DNA from: Lentzea fradiae
GTDB lineage: Bacteria; Actinomycetota; Actinomycetes; Mycobacteriales; Pseudonocardiaceae
DNA length: 64,000 bases
Reading direction: 5' to 3'
NCBI RefSeq assembly: GCF_900100955.1
Contig: NZ_FNCC01000008.1
Coordinates: 310,001 to 374,000, forward strand
Shown here piece after piece: positions 43,102 through 51,939 of the stretch. The notes under the pieces were generated by a model, which did not search any database, was not told the DNA's origin, and worked only from the letters and a program-made list of their open reading frames with translations. The position numbers were made by a program, and so were the translations under genes. How positions within the stretch are numbered: the first letter of the stretch is position 1; the number at the start of each line of letters is the position of its first letter.

Positions 43102-44228
43102 ACGACTACCGAGCGAGGATCCGCCGGGTGGTCGCGGGGTTCGTGCCCGACATGCCGTCCTGGGAGCGGGACGGGCACCTGCCGCGCGAGCTGTTCCGCG
43201 CTCTCGGGGAGGCGGGAGCGTTCCGCGAGCGGTGGGCGCTCGGGCCGGTGGGCGGACTGCCGCGGGCACGGGTGCTGGTCGAGGAGCTGGCCGTCCACAA
43301 CGGAGGCGCGGCACTCGCGGTGTCGTTGCACAGCGAGGTCTTCCTGCACGCCCTGCACCGCGCGGGCGGGCACGACGAGGTCGTCGAGGGCGCCCTGGAC
43401 GGGACGGTCATCGGGTGCGCGGCGGTGACGGAGCCCGGTGCCGGGTCCGACGTGCCCGCCGTGACGACGTCCGCCCGGCGCGAGGGAGACGGGTGGCGGC
43501 TGACCGGCACCAAGTGCTTCATCACCAACGCGGGCCGGGCGACCCACGCGCTGGTGCTGGCGAAGACGGGCGAGCCGCGGTCGTTCGGGCTGTTCGTGGT
43601 GCCGCTCGCGGGCGTGACGCCCACCCGGTTCGTGCCGACGCTGGGGGTCAGGTCCGCCGACACCGCCGTGCTCGACCTGGACGTGACCGTGCCCGCCACC
43701 GCCGTGGCCGGCAACCCCCGAGCCGGGCTGGTGCACCTGCTGCGCGTGCTCGACTTCGAACGGCTCGCCGCCGCTGCCGGTCTGGTCGCCACCGCACGGG
43801 CGGCGATGACGCTGGCCGTGGCGCACATGCGCGACCGGACCGCCTTCTCGGCGCGGCTGATCGACCACCAGGCGCCGCGGCACCGCCTCGCGTGGCACTG
43901 GGCGCGCGTGTCGGCGGTCGACGCGCTGCTCGACGCGGCGATGGCGCCGGGGCACGGGGGCGAGGTGTCGCACTCCGCCGCGGCGGCCGTGAAGCTGGTC
44001 GCCGCCAGGGACTGCGCCGACGCGGTCGACGCGGCGCTGCAGGCGTTCGGCGGACGCGGGTACTCGGAGGACTTCCCGCTCGCGCGGATGTACCGCGACG
44101 TGCGGCTCACCCGGATCGGCGGTGGCACCGACGAGGTGCTGTGCGAGGTGATCGCCTCCACCCTCGACGCCGACGACGCGGCCGGAACCGCGCTGCTGCG
44201 CGACATCGCCGGACGGAGCGGGTGGTGA
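43098..44228 (+). CDS. Acyl-CoA/acyl-ACP dehydrogenase
   Basis: 376 aa flavoprotein. AVTEPGAGSDVPAV (family signature 1, about 113), GTKCFITNAG, and C-terminal ALQAFGGRGYSEDFPLARMY with RIGGGTDEVL. The catalytic Glu of MCAD (YEGT) is Gly here, as in the long-chain/isovaleryl group, where the base lies on another helix. It removes two hydrogens to give an alpha,beta-unsaturated acyl thioester. Coupled to the kinase. The only carrier in the run is the ACP, so it may act on acyl-ACP, as in pyrrole and enamine biosynthesis. ATG 43098. Confidence 0.87.
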   Translation: MNDYRARIRRVVAGFVPDMPSWERDGHLPRELFRALGEAGAFRERWALGPVGGLPRARVLVEELAVHNGGAALAVSLHSEVFLHALHRAGGHDEVVEGALDGTVIGCAAVTEPGAGSDVPAVTTSARREGDGWRLTGTKCFITNAGRATHALVLAKTGEPRSFGLFVVPLAGVTPTRFVPTLGVRSADTAVLDLDVTVPATAVAGNPRAGLVHLLRVLDFERLAAAAGLVATARAAMTLAVAHMRDRTAFSARLIDHQAPRHRLAWHWARVSAVDALLDAAMAPGHGGEVSHSAAAAVKLVAARDCADAVDAALQAFGGRGYSEDFPLARMYRDVRLTRIGGGTDEVLCEVIASTLDADDAAGTALLRDIAGRSGW

Positions 44229-44252
44229 CGTGCCCGCCACCCGCTCCGTCCG
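44210..44252. terminator. 16-bp hairpin spanning the end of the operon
   Basis: Perfect 16-bp stem with an 11-nt loop. The left arm covers the last codons of the acyl-CoA dehydrogenase, the loop its stop, and the right arm ends 5 nt before the stop of the convergent VOC gene. Bidirectional terminator. Confidence 0.7.
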
Positions 44253-44256
44253 GGTG

Positions 44257-44661
44257 CTACCGGCCGTCGTCCCCGTCGGGGTAGGGGTTCTGCATGAGCG
44301 CGAGCGTCGCCCCGGCCGGGTCCTTGATCAGCGCGAAGGCGCCCGGCCCCGCGCCCGCGGCGGGACGCACGACCTCACCGCCCCGCGCCGTCACCTTCTC
44401 CAGGCTGGCGGGCAGGTCGTCGACCGCGACGTAGGTGATCCACTGCGGGGGCAGGTCGGCGTTGCCGCCCGCCTTGCGGCAGACGCCCGCGACGGGGTTG
44501 CCGTCCGGCGCCAGCATCATGTAGTCGTCGTACGCGCCCATGCCCAGCGGCTCGGGCTTCCAGCCGACGACCTCGGCGTAGAAGTCCCGGATGCCGGGGG
44601 CGTCGGGGACGGTCAGGTCGAGGCCCACGATCGTGCCCGCCCGGTTGCGCTTGTCAGCCAT
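44257..44661 (-). CDS. VOC/glyoxalase-fold protein
   Basis: 134 aa. VOC pattern: GLDLTVPDAPGIRDFYAEVVGW, ITYVAVDDLPASLEKVTARGGEV, FALIKDPAGATLALMQ. The fold binds divalent metal for lactoylglutathione, dioxygenase or drug-binding (bleomycin-type) roles; the metal ligands cannot be fixed by eye. Third gene of the ArsR-SRPBCC-VOC set, with 12 nt between it and the SRPBCC gene. Such trios are common in actinobacteria and the role is usually unassigned. Confidence 0.8.
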   Translation of the reverse strand: MADKRNRAGTIVGLDLTVPDAPGIRDFYAEVVGWKPEPLGMGAYDDYMMLAPDGNPVAGVCRKAGGNADLPPQWITYVAVDDLPASLEKVTARGGEVVRPAAGAGPGAFALIKDPAGATLALMQNPYPDGDDGR

Positions 44662-44673
44662 CGGAAACCTCGC

Positions 44674-45390
44674 TCACTTGCCCGTGTTCTCGGCCCACCA
44701 CTGGGACCACCGCTTGTCGAGCAGGGAGTACGCGTCGTCGTCCAGGCCGTAGGTGCTCAGCAGCGCCATCGACGTGCCGGACGGGTCGGTCGAGGAGGGG
44801 CCGGTGCCCGCGATGACCAGCAGGCCCTCGCCCCACGAGTCGACCGTGAGACCGAGCTGGTGCTCGGAGCGGAACCACACCTCGCCCTCGACCGCCTCGC
44901 CGGCCAGGGTGGCGGTGTAGCGGCTGCCCGGCTCACCGGCCGAGTCCAGCGCGAGGCGTTCGACGACGGTGCCCGAGTAGGTGTCGCGGTTGCCGAAGAA
45001 CAGCGTGCGCCGCTGCTCGCCGGGCTTGCGCTCCAGGGCGAACCGCAGCTGGTGCAGGAACGAGGTCCAGCCCTCGGTGACGTCGTCGTAGTAGGCGTCC
45101 CACTCGGCGTCGCCGCTCAGCGGGGCGCGGACCAGCGTGATGAGGACGCCGTCGCTCTCCTCGGTGATCTCGAACCGGTCACCGCCGTTGGGGACGAGCG
45201 TGTGGTTCGCCTCGTCCTCGACGACGTCGGTGAAGTAGATCGAGTCGAGCTCGGCCTCCAGCTCACCGGACTGCCACGCGTGCCACTGCCTGATCACGTC
45301 CTTGTCCCGCAGTGCCCGCCAGGCGGCGTCGACCGTCGTCGCCACCCGGACCTGCAGTCGCGGGGTGTCGGTGGCCTGGACGTCACTCAT
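44674..45390 (-). CDS. SRPBCC (AHSA1-like) protein
   Basis: 238 aa. N-terminal VRVATTVDAAWRALRDKDVIRQWHAW is the AHSA1 opening; YDDVTEGWTSFLHQLRFALER is the C-terminal helix of the fold, then about 100 aa more, rather long for the family. Start ATG overlaps the ArsR stop (ATGA), so it is co-expressed with the repressor. Function unknown. Confidence 0.78.
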   Translation of the reverse strand: MSDVQATDTPRLQVRVATTVDAAWRALRDKDVIRQWHAWQSGELEAELDSIYFTDVVEDEANHTLVPNGGDRFEITEESDGVLITLVRAPLSGDAEWDAYYDDVTEGWTSFLHQLRFALERKPGEQRRTLFFGNRDTYSGTVVERLALDSAGEPGSRYTATLAGEAVEGEVWFRSEHQLGLTVDSWGEGLLVIAGTGPSSTDPSGTSMALLSTYGLDDDAYSLLDKRWSQWWAENTGK

Positions 45391-46004
45391 CGGTTCTCTC
45401 CCTGTTCGTTCGGCTTCTCGGTCGGTTTGGGGGTCGGGTGACCGCCGACCACGACCCGGTAGGGGCGACCGCCCCTGGTGTCGTACCGGGCGGCGATGTC
45501 GCGCAGCGCCGAGGTCAGCTCGTCGGTGAAGCCGTGCACGTCCGCGGGGCTCGCGAACCGCACCTCGGCGTCGGCGGTGAAGGTGAGCAGCCGCTTGCCC
45601 GTCTCGTCCGCCTTGACCTGCATCTTGGCGACGTCGCGGACGGTCGCGGCGGCGACCTCCACGAGGTGCTCGGCCGCGTACTGGTCGTGGACCAGGCTGA
45701 GCCGCTCCGGGGCCGCCCGGTCGTGGTCCACCACGGTCGGGTCGACGACGACGGCACCCGGCCTGGCCCGCACGATGCGTTCCACGAACCCGCGGCGCCT
45801 GCGCTCCTCGACCAGCTCGACGAGGCCCGCCGCCTCGAGCGCCCGCAGGTGGTAGTTCACCTTCTGCCGCGGCAGGCCCAGCGCCGCCGCGAGCTGGGTG
45901 GCGGAGGCCGGTTCGCGCAGGCTGGCCAGCAGCTGCCTGCGCAACGGCGCCAGCACGACCGCCACCGCGTCCGGCTCGCCGAGGTAGTTGATGCCACCGC
46001 CCAT
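45387..46004 (-). CDS. ArsR-family HTH regulator
   Basis: 205 aa. HTH region LAPLRRQLLASLREPASATQLAAALGLPRQKVNYHLRALEAAGLVEL is the classic ArsR/MarR-like winged helix without metal-binding cysteines. The C-terminal 120 aa are extra. ATG 46004 is used; TTG 46019 is possible and no good ribosome binding site is seen for either, so the mRNA may be leaderless. Heads the SRPBCC/VOC operon and likely represses it through the palindrome just upstream. Confidence 0.8.
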   Translation of the reverse strand: MGGGINYLGEPDAVAVVLAPLRRQLLASLREPASATQLAAALGLPRQKVNYHLRALEAAGLVELVEERRRRGFVERIVRARPGAVVVDPTVVDHDRAAPERLSLVHDQYAAEHLVEVAAATVRDVAKMQVKADETGKRLLTFTADAEVRFASPADVHGFTDELTSALRDIAARYDTRGGRPYRVVVGGHPTPKPTEKPNEQGENR

Positions 46005-46019
46005 GACGTCATCGTTCAA

Positions 46020-46039
46020 TTGACAATTTCATTTGTCAA
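46020..46039. promoter_or_regulatory. ArsR operator palindrome
   Basis: TTGACAA (46020-46026), 6-bp spacer, TTGTCAA (46033-46039): perfect 7-bp arms, AT-rich, 16 nt upstream of the ArsR start. Candidate autoregulatory site. Confidence 0.6.
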
Positions 46040-46080
46040 ATGAGGTCACACGTTCGGAGGAACCGGCCGAAACGGACAGA

Positions 46081-47085
<1,005 letters not shown>

Positions 47086-47152
47086 GAGCCGACCTTGGCA
47101 AGCCAGGAGAAGCCGGTGTTCCGCTGTCTTGCCGATCCTGGAACGCGCACGG

Positions 47153-47247
47153 GGAGGCGTATCCGGTCTGGTGTCCGGCGCGGTCTTCAACACCGACGGG
47201 CGGCAGGACCTGCCGCCGGCGGGTTCGATTCCCGTCCGCCTCCGCCA
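47153..47247 (+). tRNA. selC: tRNA-Sec (anticodon UCA)
   Basis: 95-nt tRNA. 5' acceptor GGAGGCG pairs with CGCCTCC before discriminator G and encoded CCA (47245-47247). Short D arm CCGG/CCGG. Anticodon loop CTTCAAC has TCA. Very long extra arm: a 7-bp GGCGGCA stem with a 5-nt loop. T arm GCGGG-TTCGATT-CCCGT. An eighth acceptor pair (T47160/C47236) would be a mismatch. The long variable arm and UCA anticodon are diagnostic of selenocysteine tRNA. It lies 20 nt upstream of selA. Confidence 0.93.
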
Positions 47248-47267
47248 CAGACGACGGTGGAGGCTGC

Positions 47268-48542
47268 ATGACGCGGCGGAGCATCCCGGGCACCGGGGCC
47301 CTGCTCTCCTCCTCGCCGTTGCGCGAGGCCGTGGCGGTGCACGGGCGCACGGCGGTCAAGGCGGCGATCCACAAGGCCCAGCAGGAGGCTCGCGAGGGCC
47401 GCCTGAGTTCCGAGGACGTCGCGTCGGCCGCGTTGGCCGCGCTCAGCCGCCTCGTCGCACGGCCGGTGCTCAACGCCACCGGCGTGCTGATCCACACCAA
47501 CCTCGGCCGCGCACCGCTGTCCGAGGCCGCCCGTGCCGCGCTGTCCGCCGCCGCGGGGTGGACGGACGTCGAGTTCGACCTCGCCACCGGACGCCGTGCC
47601 GCACGGGGCAGGGGAGCCCTCGCGGCCCTGGGCGAGGCCGTCCCCGACGCCGGGGCGGTCCACGTCGTGAACAACAACGCCGCCGCCCTCCTGTTGTGCG
47701 CCTTGGCGTTGGCGCCGGGACGCGAGATCGTGATCAGCAGGGGCGAGCTGGTCGAGATCGGCGACGGCTTCCGCATCCCCGAACTGCTGACCGCGGGCGG
47801 AGCGAGGCTGCGCGAGGTCGGCACCACCAACCGGACCACCGCCCGCGACTACGCCGCCGCGATCGGGCCGGACACCGGGTTCGTGCTGAAGGTGCACCCG
47901 TCGAACTTCCGCGTCGAGGGCTTCACCTCGGCCGCGAGCGTGGCGGAGCTGGCGGGCCTCGGCGTGCCGGTCGTCGTCGACATCGGCTCCGGACTGCTCG
48001 CCCCCGACCCGAGGCTGCCCGGCGAGCCGGACGCGGCCTCGGCCCTGCGTGCCGGTGCGGCCCTGGTGACCGCGAGCGCCGACAAGCTGCTCGGCGGACC
48101 CCAGGGCGGGCTCCTGCTGGGCGACCGGGACCTCGTGACCACGCTGCGCCGGCATCCGGCGGCACGGGCGCTGCGGGCAGGGAAGCTGGTGCTGGCCGCC
48201 CTGGAGGCGACGCTGCGCGGACCGCTGCCACCCGTCGCGGAGATGCTGTCGGCGGACGCGGACTCCTTGCGGCGCAGGGCTCACGCGGTCGCCGCGGCGG
48301 TGCGGGGCGCCGAGGTCGTCGAGACGGACTCGGTGGTGGGCGGCGGCGCCGCGCCGGGGGTGCGGCTGCCCAGCTTCGCCGTGGCCCTGCCGGAACGGTT
48401 CGCCGCGGCGCTGCGCGCGGAACGGGTCGTGGGACGGGCCGAAGGCGGCCGGTGCCTGCTCGACCTGCGCACGGTCGACCCGGCCGACGACGAGGCGCTG
48501 GTGCGCGCGGTCCTCGCGGCGGGCGACCCGCGGTGCCGGTGA
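47268..48542 (+). CDS. selA: L-seryl-tRNA(Sec) selenium transferase
   Basis: 424 aa PLP enzyme. N-terminal RSIPGTGALLSSSPLREAV, then PVLNATGVLIHTNLGRAPLS; the PLP lysine is Lys273 in SADKLLGGPQGGLL; TTNRTT upstream. Converts Ser-tRNA(Sec) to Sec-tRNA(Sec) with selenophosphate. GGTGGAGG site before ATG 47268. Its stop overlaps the selB start (GTGA). Confidence 0.95.
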   Translation: MTRRSIPGTGALLSSSPLREAVAVHGRTAVKAAIHKAQQEAREGRLSSEDVASAALAALSRLVARPVLNATGVLIHTNLGRAPLSEAARAALSAAAGWTDVEFDLATGRRAARGRGALAALGEAVPDAGAVHVVNNNAAALLLCALALAPGREIVISRGELVEIGDGFRIPELLTAGGARLREVGTTNRTTARDYAAAIGPDTGFVLKVHPSNFRVEGFTSAASVAELAGLGVPVVVDIGSGLLAPDPRLPGEPDAASALRAGAALVTASADKLLGGPQGGLLLGDRDLVTTLRRHPAARALRAGKLVLAALEATLRGPLPPVAEMLSADADSLRRRAHAVAAAVRGAEVVETDSVVGGGAAPGVRLPSFAVALPERFAAALRAERVVGRAEGGRCLLDLRTVDPADDEALVRAVLAAGDPRCR

Positions 48543-50380
48543 TCGTGACCGCCGGGCACGTCGACCACGGCAAGTCCACCCTGGTGAAGGCTTTGACGGG
48601 CAGGGACCCCGACCGCTGGGCGCAGGAACGGGCCCGCGGCATGAGCATCGGGCTCGGCTTCGTGTGGACCCGGCTGCCCGGCGGCGCCGAAGTGTCCTTC
48701 GTGGACGTTCCCGGCCACCGCAGGCTGGTGTCCACGATGCTCACCGGAGCCGCTCCCGCCCCGGCCGTGCTGTTCGTCGTCGCCGCGGACGAGGGCTGGT
48801 CCGCCCAGTCCGCCGAACACCTCGCGGCCCTCGACGCCCTGGGCATCGCCCGCGGCGCGCTGGTGGTCACCAAGTCCGACCGCGCGGACCCGCGTCCCGC
48901 CGCCGCCGAGGCCCGCCGGGAGCTGGCGGGCACCTCCCTGTCCCACCTCCCGCACTTCGCGGTGAGCGCGGTGACCGGTGCCGGGATGCCGGAGCTGCGC
49001 GCGGGCCTGGACGCCGTGGTGGCGGGTCAGGACGAGGCGGCGGACGACAACGCGGACGTGCGGCTCTGGGTGGACCGCTCGTTCACGGTGGCCGGTGCGG
49101 GCACCGTCGTCACCGCCACCCTCGCGGCCGGGTCGCTGCGCCTCGGCGACCGGCTTCGCTGTGCGCGCACCGGTGCGCTGCTCCGGGTGCGGGGCTTGCA
49201 GGTGTGCGAACGCCCGGTGGCCGTCGCACGCCCGGTCCGCAGGGTGGCGGTGAACCTGGCGGGCGGCCGTGTGGACGTGCGTCGCGGCGACGCGCTGCTC
49301 GCACCGCCGGAGGTCTGGCGTCCGGTGGAGGAGTTCGACGTCGTGTGGTGTGGCGGTGCGCCGCGCGCTTCGTCGCTGACGTTGCACGTCGGCACCGCGG
49401 GCGTGCCCGTGCGGGTGCGCCCGCTGGGACCGGGGGCGGCGAGGCTGCGGACCGCGAGCGAGGTGCCGGTGCGGCCCGGTGACCGCGTGTTGCTCCGCGA
49501 CCCGGGAGGCACCGGGCCGCCGGTGGGGGCGGTGGTCGTCGACGTGCGGCCGCAGGAGCTGACCCGGCGGGGCGCGGGCGCGCGCCGAGGCGCGGAGCTG
49601 GCGGCCCTGGCCGGGCTCGCCACCACCGTGCCGCCGCAGCCGGGCGCCGTGCCGCCGCAACCGGGCGCCGCACCACCACCGGCCCCAGCCCACCGGCACG
49701 CGCCGCGCCTGGACCCGGCCCAACTCGCCGCCGATTTGCTGAGGCGTGAGAAGTTCCTGGCCGCGGAAGCCTTCCGCTCCGCCGGGCTCCCCGTCACCGG
49801 ACGGCCGGTCGCGGGAGGCCGGTACGCGGACCCGGCCACGTGGGAGTCGCTCGCCGGGCAGGTGCCGCGCGAGGTCGCGGACTGGTGCGCCGCACGGCCG
49901 CTGGCGCCGGGTATCCCGTTGCCGGTGCTCGCCGACCGGCTCGCGGTGCCGTCGGCGGAGGTGGCCCGCGAGCTGGTGCGGGCCGCCGGTCTGCCGGTGG
50001 AGGACGGTGTCGTGGTGGGGCGTCTCGCGCTGCCGGAGTCCGTCGAGAGAGGACTCGCGGCGATCGCGAAGTCGTTGCGGCGAAACCCCTTCCGCGCTCC
50101 CGAGTCACATCACCTGGCACGGGCGGGGCTCGGTGCGGCCGAGCTGGCCCGTGCGGTCCGGGCGGGCCGTCTGCTCCTCCTCGCGCCCGGCGTGGTGCTG
50201 CTGCCGGGGGCGGACCGGCTGGCCGCCGAGGTGCTGCGGGGGTTCGCCGGTTCCTTCACCGTCAGCCAGGCGCGCCAGGCGTGGGACACGACGCGCCGCA
50301 CCGCCGTGCCGCTGCTCGAACTGCTGGACCAGGCGGGGGTCACCCGGCGCCGGCCGGACGGCGCGAGAGAGCTCACATAG
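48539..50380 (+). CDS. selB: Selenocysteine-specific elongation factor
   Basis: 613 aa. GTPase domain: P-loop GHVDHGKST (residues 6-14), DVPGHRR, TKSDRAD. Domains 2-3 follow (FTVAGAGTVVTATLAAGSLRLGD), then a Pro-rich linker (VPPQPGA repeated twice) and winged helices at the C-terminus (SVERGLAAIAKSLRR, SQARQAWDTTRRTAVPLLELLD) that bind the SECIS hairpin. Delivers Sec-tRNA(Sec) at UGA. GTG 48539 overlaps the selA TGA; GTG 48533 is an alternative. Confidence 0.95.
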   Translation: MIVTAGHVDHGKSTLVKALTGRDPDRWAQERARGMSIGLGFVWTRLPGGAEVSFVDVPGHRRLVSTMLTGAAPAPAVLFVVAADEGWSAQSAEHLAALDALGIARGALVVTKSDRADPRPAAAEARRELAGTSLSHLPHFAVSAVTGAGMPELRAGLDAVVAGQDEAADDNADVRLWVDRSFTVAGAGTVVTATLAAGSLRLGDRLRCARTGALLRVRGLQVCERPVAVARPVRRVAVNLAGGRVDVRRGDALLAPPEVWRPVEEFDVVWCGGAPRASSLTLHVGTAGVPVRVRPLGPGAARLRTASEVPVRPGDRVLLRDPGGTGPPVGAVVVDVRPQELTRRGAGARRGAELAALAGLATTVPPQPGAVPPQPGAAPPPAPAHRHAPRLDPAQLAADLLRREKFLAAEAFRSAGLPVTGRPVAGGRYADPATWESLAGQVPREVADWCAARPLAPGIPLPVLADRLAVPSAEVARELVRAAGLPVEDGVVVGRLALPESVERGLAAIAKSLRRNPFRAPESHHLARAGLGAAELARAVRAGRLLLLAPGVVLLPGADRLAAEVLRGFAGSFTVSQARQAWDTTRRTAVPLLELLDQAGVTRRRPDGARELT

Positions 50381-50641
50381 GCATTTCCGGGCGTTTTTAC
50401 GCTCGATTGCTCGATTGCCGCACCGCATTGACTGCGGCCGTGAACCCGGCTTTAGTGGAGACAGCGTTGAAGAGCACCCCGGAATCATCCGCTCATCCGG
50501 GATTAATGGCCTCAACGTGGTTCTCCAAAGCGGAAATGGATCGTCGAGTAGCTGGCCGGTGCGCTCTTGTAGCTGGTCAGGGCTAACTGGCGGCCACCGT
50601 TAGAGCCAATGTTGCTGATCGGTTCGGAAAGGATGACCAGC

Positions 50642-51859
50642 ATGGCACTTGAGTCTGTCGATCTGGGACAAGTAAGCGGTGCAGAAGCACAGGCTCCTGT
50701 CTGGGATCACTACCTCCAGGGCGACCCCGCACGTCTCAACAGTGATTTCGGCGAGTTCCTCAAGCGGACCGCGATCCGGCTCGACGTCCGCACGGACGAC
50801 CAGGTCGCACAGGAAGCGCTGAACCACCGGGACCCGATGATCCGGGAGCAGTCGCTGTTCCAGTACGTGGACCGCGGGCTGCCGGGCGCGGTCGACCTGC
50901 TCACCGAGGCGGTGAAGACCGACAGCGTGCGTGAGGTGCGCTGGAACGCGCTGTGGGCGCTGGAGAAGATCGGTGGCCCCAGGGCGCTCAAGGCGCTGCA
51001 GAGCTTCATCAACGACGACGACGCCGACGTCGGCGAGTGGGCGCGGCTGTTCGCGTCGGAGCTCACCACGGGTGTGCCCTCGTTCGACAGCCGCTCCTGG
51101 AAGCAGGACCCGGACCGCACGTTCGACGAGACGATCCTGCTCAACATCGACGTCGACGTCTACGTGCGGCTCGACGACACCGGCCGGCACTGGGGCAAGA
51201 TCTCCCTCGCGCCCCAGGGCCTCGCGCGGAGCTACGGCCAGGCGCACGCCTGCCCGAACTCGGCGACGCGCGACAGCCAGCTGGTGATCAGCAAGAACCT
51301 GGCGGGCCTGCACGACGACGGCACGCCGCACGTGGAGAACTTCCTGTTCCGCGGCGTGACCAACCACGCCAGCGCGGGCCGGGGCAGCTTCTTCTTCGAG
51401 TCGCGGGGCCTGCGCCCGATCTTCCTGTCCGGCCAGGCGGACAACGACTCGCTCGGCCACCGCAACGAGATGGTCTCGGCCAAGCGTTCCGGCGAGTGGA
51501 CCACCGACCCGCTGATGGAGGTCGGGGGCAAGCCCGCGATCCGCTACGTCCGCGGTTCCGTCCAGACGTGGGGCTACATCAACTTCGAGACGATGCGCGG
51601 CAGCTCGCTCGAGGAGATCCTGTTCCCGGGCAACAGCATCCTGGGCACGCTGGACACCCCGACCGGCCCGATGGCCAACGCCTACATCACGGGTACGTTC
51701 AAGGGCAAGCTGGTCGACTGGGACGGCGACGGCAAGATCGACGTCAACTCGCTCGACATCTACTCGACGCACGACGCCGAGGTGGACATGAACCAGGACA
51801 ACATCGCGGACGAGCCGGGTGTGCAGTTCTGCACCCGCACCGGCTGGATGAACTCCTGA
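50642..51859 (+). CDS. HEAT-repeat protein with EF-hand-like C-terminus
   Basis: 405 aa from ATG 50642 (AAGGA upstream; ATG 50633 and 50609 possible). Residues about 40-140 hold PBS-lyase/HEAT-like helices (QEALNHRDPMIREQSLFQYV, REVRWNALWALEKIGGPRAL). The rest is beta-rich with RLDDTGRHWGKISLAP, and the end has two calcium-loop-like strings, DWDGDGKIDVNS and DMNQDNIADE. No signal peptide. It opens the enediyne region, ahead of a terminator and the AraC gene. Not recognised as a core enediyne gene. Scaffold or metal-binding role is only a guess. Confidence 0.7.
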   Translation: MALESVDLGQVSGAEAQAPVWDHYLQGDPARLNSDFGEFLKRTAIRLDVRTDDQVAQEALNHRDPMIREQSLFQYVDRGLPGAVDLLTEAVKTDSVREVRWNALWALEKIGGPRALKALQSFINDDDADVGEWARLFASELTTGVPSFDSRSWKQDPDRTFDETILLNIDVDVYVRLDDTGRHWGKISLAPQGLARSYGQAHACPNSATRDSQLVISKNLAGLHDDGTPHVENFLFRGVTNHASAGRGSFFFESRGLRPIFLSGQADNDSLGHRNEMVSAKRSGEWTTDPLMEVGGKPAIRYVRGSVQTWGYINFETMRGSSLEEILFPGNSILGTLDTPTGPMANAYITGTFKGKLVDWDGDGKIDVNSLDIYSTHDAEVDMNQDNIADEPGVQFCTRTGWMNS

Positions 51860-51873
51860 CCCGGCACCTGTGA

Positions 51874-51911
51874 AGCGGGGTGAGCGGTTTCGACCGCTCA
51901 CCCCGCTTTTT
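51874..51911. terminator. Intrinsic terminator between HEAT and AraC genes
   Basis: Perfect 14-bp stem (AGCGGGGTGAGCGG), 6-nt loop, followed on the plus strand by TTTTTCGG. Strong rho-independent terminator for the HEAT gene; the AraC gene converges and stops 29 nt away. Confidence 0.88.
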
Positions 51912-51939
51912 CGGCTTGCGGGACCGCGTCGGGGTCAGG

